A stretch of 64,000 nucleotides of DNA from Melioribacteraceae bacterium. Its GTDB lineage: Bacteria; Bacteroidota; Ignavibacteria; Ignavibacteriales; Melioribacteraceae. Numbering within the stretch: position 1 is the stretch's first letter; each line of letters starts with the position of its first letter. This document shows positions 59,954 to 64,000 of the stretch, in pieces. The stretch is from the NCBI GenBank assembly GCA_016342755.1, contig JAEINS010000010.1, positions 62,001 to 126,000 on the forward strand. Direction: 5' to 3'. The translations under genes were made by a program, and so were the position numbers. Below the pieces are notes generated by a model. It did not search any database and had not been told where the DNA came from. It saw only the letters and a program-made list of their open reading frames with translations.

Positions 59954-60348
59954 TAGTAAATGCTTTTGCTAATTTGTTTCATAATGTCAACTACATCAGA
60001 ATAAACATCTTCCAATTGTGGTTTAGGAAATTTTTTCTGATTTATTGTGTTAAGAGAAAAAACAACCAAAAGCTGTTTATTCTCTTCGCACTTAGAAACT
60101 AATATTTCTTTATTCAACCGGTACGATTCTCTAAGCAATCGTTTTACTCTGTTTCTCCAAAAAGCTTTACCAGCTCTTTTATGAACAGCGACTGCTATTT
60201 TAATACCAGAAATTTCAGAATTTTTAAGAACAAAAAGAGCTTTAAGTTTTCTGTTGCCAGACCTAACTCTCTTTCCGGCTGAATAAATTAGTTCAAAATC
60301 TTTTTTTAACTTTATACGCTCTTCTTTCGAAAAGCTATGGTTTTTCAA
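59953..60348 (-). CDS. rnpA: ribonuclease P protein component
   Basis: Protein subunit of RNase P, which matures tRNA 5' ends with the catalytic RNA; 131 residues. The RNR motif is present in [19 protein letters not shown], with the N-terminal [20 protein letters not shown]. It starts 2 bases after the rpmH stop. Confidence 0.94.
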   Translation of the reverse strand: MKNHSFSKEERIKLKKDFELIYSAGKRVRSGNRKLKALFVLKNSEISGIKIAVAVHKRAGKAFWRNRVKRLLRESYRLNKEILVSKCEENKQLLVVFSLNTINQKKFPKPQLEDVYSDVVDIMKQISKSIY

Positions 60349-60350
60349 GA

Positions 60351-60497
60351 TTAATATTCGTCGCTAACTGTTAATTTTTTTCTGCCTTTGGCTCTTCTTC
60401 TAGCAAGAATTTTTCTACCGTTTTTAGTAGCCATTCTTTCTCTGAAACCGTGTTTGTTCTTTCTTTTTCTGTTGCTTGGTTGAAACGTTCTTTTCAT
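60351..60497 (-). CDS. rpmH: 50S ribosomal protein L34
   Basis: A 48-residue basic ribosomal protein that begins [20 protein letters not shown] and continues [20 protein letters not shown], the L34 signature. An AGGAGAGATATAACT stretch before the ATG gives a good ribosome site. It heads the rpmH-rnpA-yidD-yidC operon. In many bacteria dnaA lies next to rpmH; here uvrB does. Confidence 0.97.
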   Translation of the reverse strand: MKRTFQPSNRKRKNKHGFRERMATKNGRKILARRRAKGRKKLTVSDEY

Positions 60498-60738
60498 AGT
60501 TATATCTCTCCTACATCATATATACAATTTTTTCTTAACAAGTCTGTAAATTTAATACATTTCTTTTTAACATACAAGACATGTAAATATATTATTTTAA
60601 GAGCAGTTACAGCATTTAACTGAAGTAATATTTAATCAATTGCTGTTTTTATTTGCTGTTAAATAAAACTTATGCTTTATGCTGATTAAAACTTTCGGCT
60701 TCACACTGAGTTGTTTTTCGAAACCTGTTTAGAAAAAC

Positions 60739-60770
60739 GTACCGGAGTGTAATATTTTATCCCCCGGTAC
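60739..60770 (-). terminator. terminator of uvrB
   Basis: GTACCGG/CCGGTAC, a 7-bp stem around an 18-base loop, followed on the minus strand by GTTTTTC. It lies 18 bp past the uvrB stop. Confidence 0.6.
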
Positions 60771-60787
60771 ATTGTCTTAACTTAATT

Positions 60788-62803
60788 CTATTTTATCATT
60801 TTTTTCATTTTATCAATTTCATCACGCAGGGCTGCCGCTCGTTCAAATTCCAAATCCTTTGCGGCATTCATCATTTCTTCTGTCATCTGATCAATTAATT
60901 CTTTACGCTGTTCCTGAGTCATATATCTTAAAACTGGTTCTGCAACTTTAGAAAATGCCTCTACTTCTTTTGAGGTATCTTTCTTACGAACATCCGCAAT
61001 TGAAGTTGACTGCATAATTTCTTCCCGACTCTTAAATACGGTTTGCGGAATTATATTATGCTTTTCATTATATGCAAGCTGCAGTTTTCGTCTGCGTATT
61101 GTTTCATCTATTGTTTTCTGCATCGATTTTGTAATTTTATCGGCATACATTATTACTATTCCGTTAGCATTACGGGCTGTACGTCCGGCTGTCTGCATAA
61201 GCGATCTTTCACTTCTAAGAAATCCTTCTTTATCTGCATCAATTATTGCAACTAAAGAAACTTCAGGAAGATCAAGACCTTCTCTTAATAAATTAACACC
61301 AACTAGTACATCAAAATCACCAAGCCTAAGATCACGAATAATTTCAACTCTCTCTAAAGCATCAACGTCGCTATGAATATAGCGAACACGAATATCAATT
61401 TTATCAAGATAATCTGTTAAATCCTCTGCCATTTTTTTTGTAAGTGTTGTAACAAGAACTCTTTCCTGTTTAACTATTCTATCTCTAATTTCTCCAATTA
61501 AATCATCTATCTGTCCCTTAATTGGTCTGACTTCAATTTCCGGATCAAGCAATCCTGTCGGGCGAATAACCTGCTCAACATAAGTTCCCTGTGATTTTTC
61601 CATCTCATAATCAGCCGGAGTCGCGCTTACATATACAACCTGATTTGTTAACTCTTCAAATTCTTCAAATTTTAAGGGTCTGTTATCCAAAGCCGATGGA
61701 AGTCTAAAACCATGTTCAACAAGAGTTAGTTTTCTTGATCTGTCGCCATTGTACATTCCTCTAATCTGCGAACAGGTTACGTGTGATTCATCTATTATCA
61801 GTAAAAAATCTTTCGGGAAATAATCGAACAAACAAGACGGGCGTGATCCTTCCGGTCTTCCGTCAAGATGACGGGAATAGTTTTCAACTCCGGAACAATA
61901 TCCAATTTCCTTGAACATTTCTATATCATATTTTGTACGCTGTTCTAAACGCTGGGCTTCAACATATTTTTCATCTTCCCAATAGGTTTTTAATCTTTCT
62001 TTTAATTCCGCTTCTATTGCTATTATTCCCCGGTTAACCTGTTCTTTTGTTGTAACAAAATATTTTGCCGGATAAATTGGAACAGAATCAACCTCCCGTA
62101 GAACAGCTCCTGTTACAGAATCAATTATAGAAAGCTTTTCAATTTCATCGCCCCAAAGTTCTATTCTAACAGCCTCTTCGTATTGATAAGCAGGAATTAC
62201 TTCTATTACATCACCTCTTGCGCGGAAAGTTCCCCGGGTAAATTCAACATCGTTTCTTGTGTAATAAATATCAACAAGTGAACGAAGCAGTTTCTTACGC
62301 TCAATCTCTAACCCTTTTTTCAGAAATAAAATTTGCCGCGCATATTCATCCGGAGCACCAATTCCATAAATACAACTAACACTTGCTACAATAATTACAT
62401 CACTTCGTCCTTCTATAAGTGCGGTTGTAGCTTTTAATCTAAGACGGTCAATTTCTTCGTTAACAGCAAAATCCTTTTCTATATACAGGTCACGTTTTAC
62501 AACGTAAGCCTCGGGCTGATAATAATCATAATAGCTTATAAAAAACTCAACACAGTTATTTGGGAAGAATGTTTTTAATTCGGCATAAAGCTGGGCCGCT
62601 AAAGTTTTATTATGCGAAATTACAAGTGTTGGTCTGTTTACATTTTGGATAATATTAGATACGGTGAAAGTTTTACCGCTGCCGGTTACGCCAAGCAGAA
62701 CCTGATGTTTATCACCGCGTTCAATTCCTTCAGTTAACTCTTTTATAGCCTGCGGCTGATCGCCGGATGGTTTATAGTTTGAAACTAATTCGAATTTATT
62801 CAT
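60788..62803 (-). CDS. uvrB: excinuclease ABC subunit B
   Basis: Damage-recognition helicase-like subunit of nucleotide excision repair; 671 residues, full length. Walker [10 protein letters not shown] near residue 40, the beta-hairpin [21 protein letters not shown], helicase motifs [10 protein letters not shown] and QTAGRTARN, and the C-terminal UVR motif for UvrC ([14 protein letters not shown]) are all present. It begins [20 protein letters not shown] as in the family. Confidence 0.98.
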   Translation of the reverse strand: MNKFELVSNYKPSGDQPQAIKELTEGIERGDKHQVLLGVTGSGKTFTVSNIIQNVNRPTLVISHNKTLAAQLYAELKTFFPNNCVEFFISYYDYYQPEAYVVKRDLYIEKDFAVNEEIDRLRLKATTALIEGRSDVIIVASVSCIYGIGAPDEYARQILFLKKGLEIERKKLLRSLVDIYYTRNDVEFTRGTFRARGDVIEVIPAYQYEEAVRIELWGDEIEKLSIIDSVTGAVLREVDSVPIYPAKYFVTTKEQVNRGIIAIEAELKERLKTYWEDEKYVEAQRLEQRTKYDIEMFKEIGYCSGVENYSRHLDGRPEGSRPSCLFDYFPKDFLLIIDESHVTCSQIRGMYNGDRSRKLTLVEHGFRLPSALDNRPLKFEEFEELTNQVVYVSATPADYEMEKSQGTYVEQVIRPTGLLDPEIEVRPIKGQIDDLIGEIRDRIVKQERVLVTTLTKKMAEDLTDYLDKIDIRVRYIHSDVDALERVEIIRDLRLGDFDVLVGVNLLREGLDLPEVSLVAIIDADKEGFLRSERSLMQTAGRTARNANGIVIMYADKITKSMQKTIDETIRRRKLQLAYNEKHNIIPQTVFKSREEIMQSTSIADVRKKDTSKEVEAFSKVAEPVLRYMTQEQRKELIDQMTEEMMNAAKDLEFERAAALRDEIDKMKKMIK

Positions 62804-62948
62804 TAATCGGATCTTTATTTTTTTGAACTAACTGGTAAATATAATCAAATTGAATTTCCTAAATAAGTTAAATCAGTGCGGAAATTTTGATTATATTTTT
62901 ATTACATTCGCTAAAGTTTTTATTTTCAAAGATATTCTTTATATAACT

Positions 62949-63227
62949 ATGCCAAGACCTAAAAAAGAAAGAAAAATAAATTGTGATCCGACAGCTTATT
63001 ATTTTAAGCCGAGAGGAATCCCGTTAAGAGAATTAGAAGAAGTAATTCTTGAACATGATGAAGTTGAAGCAATAAGACTTGCTGATAAAGAAGGATTAAA
63101 TCATGAGGAATGTGCTGAGCTGATGGAAATTTCCCGGCCGACCTTTGGAAGAATTTTAAAGAAAGCCCGCAATAAAATTGCCGAAAGTCTTTTAGATGGA
63201 AAGGCAATTAAAATAAATGATATTTAG
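62949..63227 (+). CDS. DUF134 family HTH protein
   Basis: A small predicted DNA-binding protein of 92 residues. It begins MPRPKKERKINCDPTAYYFK, the DUF134 signature, and holds a sigma-region-4-like helix-turn-helix (LNHEECAELMEISRPTFGRIL). Members are thought to be regulators, often near metal or nitrogen-fixation-like genes; the role is unproven. The ATG at 62949 is chosen because homologues begin there; the frame is open further upstream. Confidence 0.88.
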   Translation: MPRPKKERKINCDPTAYYFKPRGIPLRELEEVILEHDEVEAIRLADKEGLNHEECAELMEISRPTFGRILKKARNKIAESLLDGKAIKINDI

Positions 63228-63240
63228 TCAATTTTAAATG

Positions 63241-63309
63241 TTGTCATTTCAAATAGCTTTTCCTGAGGAATCTTTTTAAAGGTTCCTCACATTCGTTTCA
63301 AAATAACAA
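63241..63309. repeat. small imperfect inverted repeat
   Basis: TTGTCATTTCAAA at the left and TTTCAAAATAACAA at the right are inverted, with GAGGAATC and GGTTCCTC inside. It resembles the left half of the MITE-like element at 41268 (TGTCATTCTGA...GAGGAATCTTTTT). Likely a member of a dispersed repeat family. Confidence 0.45.
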
Positions 63310-63333
63310 TCCTTAAAATTAATAATTACAAAC

Positions 63334-64000
63334 TTACTCAACATCCTCTTCGCTATACAAAAATCTTTTTATTTTTTGAGTCGGTGTTTTTTCAAACGGC
63401 TCAACTTGCTGTACTACTTTATTTATTTTCGAAAAACTATTTAGCTGTGAATTTAAATTCACCAAAATATCATCCAGAATCTGCTTAACAATTTTTCTGG
63501 TTTCAGGCTCATTCAGTTTTTCAATTGAATGGGCTTCATCAATATGCTCATAATTTAAATGGATTCTTGCAACAAGCTGACCGCCTCTTTGCAAAACAAG
63601 ACATTCAGAAACAAAATCTTGTTCAGCTATAATTGCTTCTATTTCTTCAGGATATATATTTTTTCCGTTTGCGCCAATAATTACATTTTTAGATCTGCCC
63701 TTTAAATACAAATATCCGTCTTTATCTAAATAACCCAGATCACCCGACTTAAACCAGCCATCCTTTGTAAATACCTCTGCCGTTTTTTCGGGATCTTTAT
63801 TATAACCAACCATTACGTTTGGTCCTTTTATAAAAACTTCACCTTCCCCGTTATCAGGATTAGGATTATCAATTTTAACTTCCATTCCCTCAAGCACGTA
63901 TCCGCATGATTTGAATTTGGCTCTAATATTATCTGAACCCGTTACCAATGGAGATGTTTCAGTCAGACCATAACCAATTGAATATGGAAACTTCGCTTCA
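63334..64000 (-). CDS. AMP-binding long-chain acyl-CoA synthetase, C-terminal part
   Basis: The 3' part of an ANL-superfamily adenylate-forming enzyme; the 5' end lies beyond the window. About 221 residues are visible. The motif GYGLTETSPLVTG (substrate/AMP site) is at the window edge, followed by GEVFIKGPNVMVGYNKDPEKT, FKSGDLGYLDKDGYLYLKGR (the hinge aspartate and following lysine region) and NGKNIYPEEIEAIIAEQ. It activates fatty acids to acyl-CoA in the cytoplasm. There is no start codon inside the window; a TTG at 63948 is internal. Confidence 0.88.
   Translation of the reverse strand, partial: EAKFPYSIGYGLTETSPLVTGSDNIRAKFKSCGYVLEGMEVKIDNPNPDNGEGEVFIKGPNVMVGYNKDPEKTAEVFTKDGWFKSGDLGYLDKDGYLYLKGRSKNVIIGANGKNIYPEEIEAIIAEQDFVSECLVLQRGGQLVARIHLNYEHIDEAHSIEKLNEPETRKIVKQILDDILVNLNSQLNSFSKINKVVQQVEPFEKTPTQKIKRFLYSEEDVE

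Noticed and set aside
60498-60787. Chromosome origin (oriC) between rpmH and uvrB
   Set aside because: The place would suit, but no DnaA box near TTATCCACA was seen, only terminators and promoter-like AT-rich sequence.

Overview
The window looks like a piece of a chromosome from the Ignavibacteria/Chlorobi/Bacteroidetes side of the tree. Evidence: three secreted proteins end in the type IX secretion (T9SS) sorting domain with the NYPNPFNP signature; two promoters fit the Bacteroidota-type TAnnTTTG element; Shine-Dalgarno use is patchy; base composition is AT-rich. The closest relative cannot be named from sequence alone, and no rRNA, tRNA or CRISPR array was seen.

Layout. 39-3614: an osmolyte operon (lysine 2,3-aminomutase, Na+/solute symporter, beta-lysine acetyltransferase). 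4064-7682: RsbRD-like protein, small lipoprotein, phosphoserine aminotransferase and a DUF1015 protein. 7972-11850: secreted GH5 cellulase and a T9SS-exported CotH protein. 11913-15567: MarR, OsmC, a membrane protein and an anti-sigma/ECF sigma pair. About 15800-27357: the most unusual region, an integron-type cassette array without an integrase in view. All main genes lie on the minus strand and are separated by attC-like sites. Cargo is a serine hydrolase, an NAD(P)-binding protein, HigBA toxin-antitoxin, a TIR-like protein, two unknown small genes and a 1911-residue T9SS protein. 27928-35115: a cobalamin-riboswitch-controlled vitamin B12 uptake locus (btuB, a BtuG-like surface propeller, btuFDC). 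35204-48095: a large sensor kinase, alaS, a MutS-like membrane ATPase, an aldehyde dehydrogenase, a trypsin-like lipoprotein, a polysaccharide deacetylase and a SIR2-like protein. 48573-60497: the conserved origin-proximal block rpmH-rnpA-yidD-yidC ... mnmE-mnmG-rsmG, with three parS-like sites, interrupted by a patatin/BamA-like protein and two small genes. 60788-64000: uvrB, a DUF134 regulator and the 3' part of an acyl-CoA synthetase.

The main discovery is the cassette array. For each of three adjacent units the first 11-13 bases after the TTA crossover are repeated, inverted, at the start of that same unit's own attC site. That is the relation expected of integron cassettes and is hard to explain otherwise. 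One site also shows two extrahelical bases (G and T) placed as in characterised attC sites. If the boundaries are right, one cassette is about 6.1 kb and carries the 1911-residue surface protein.
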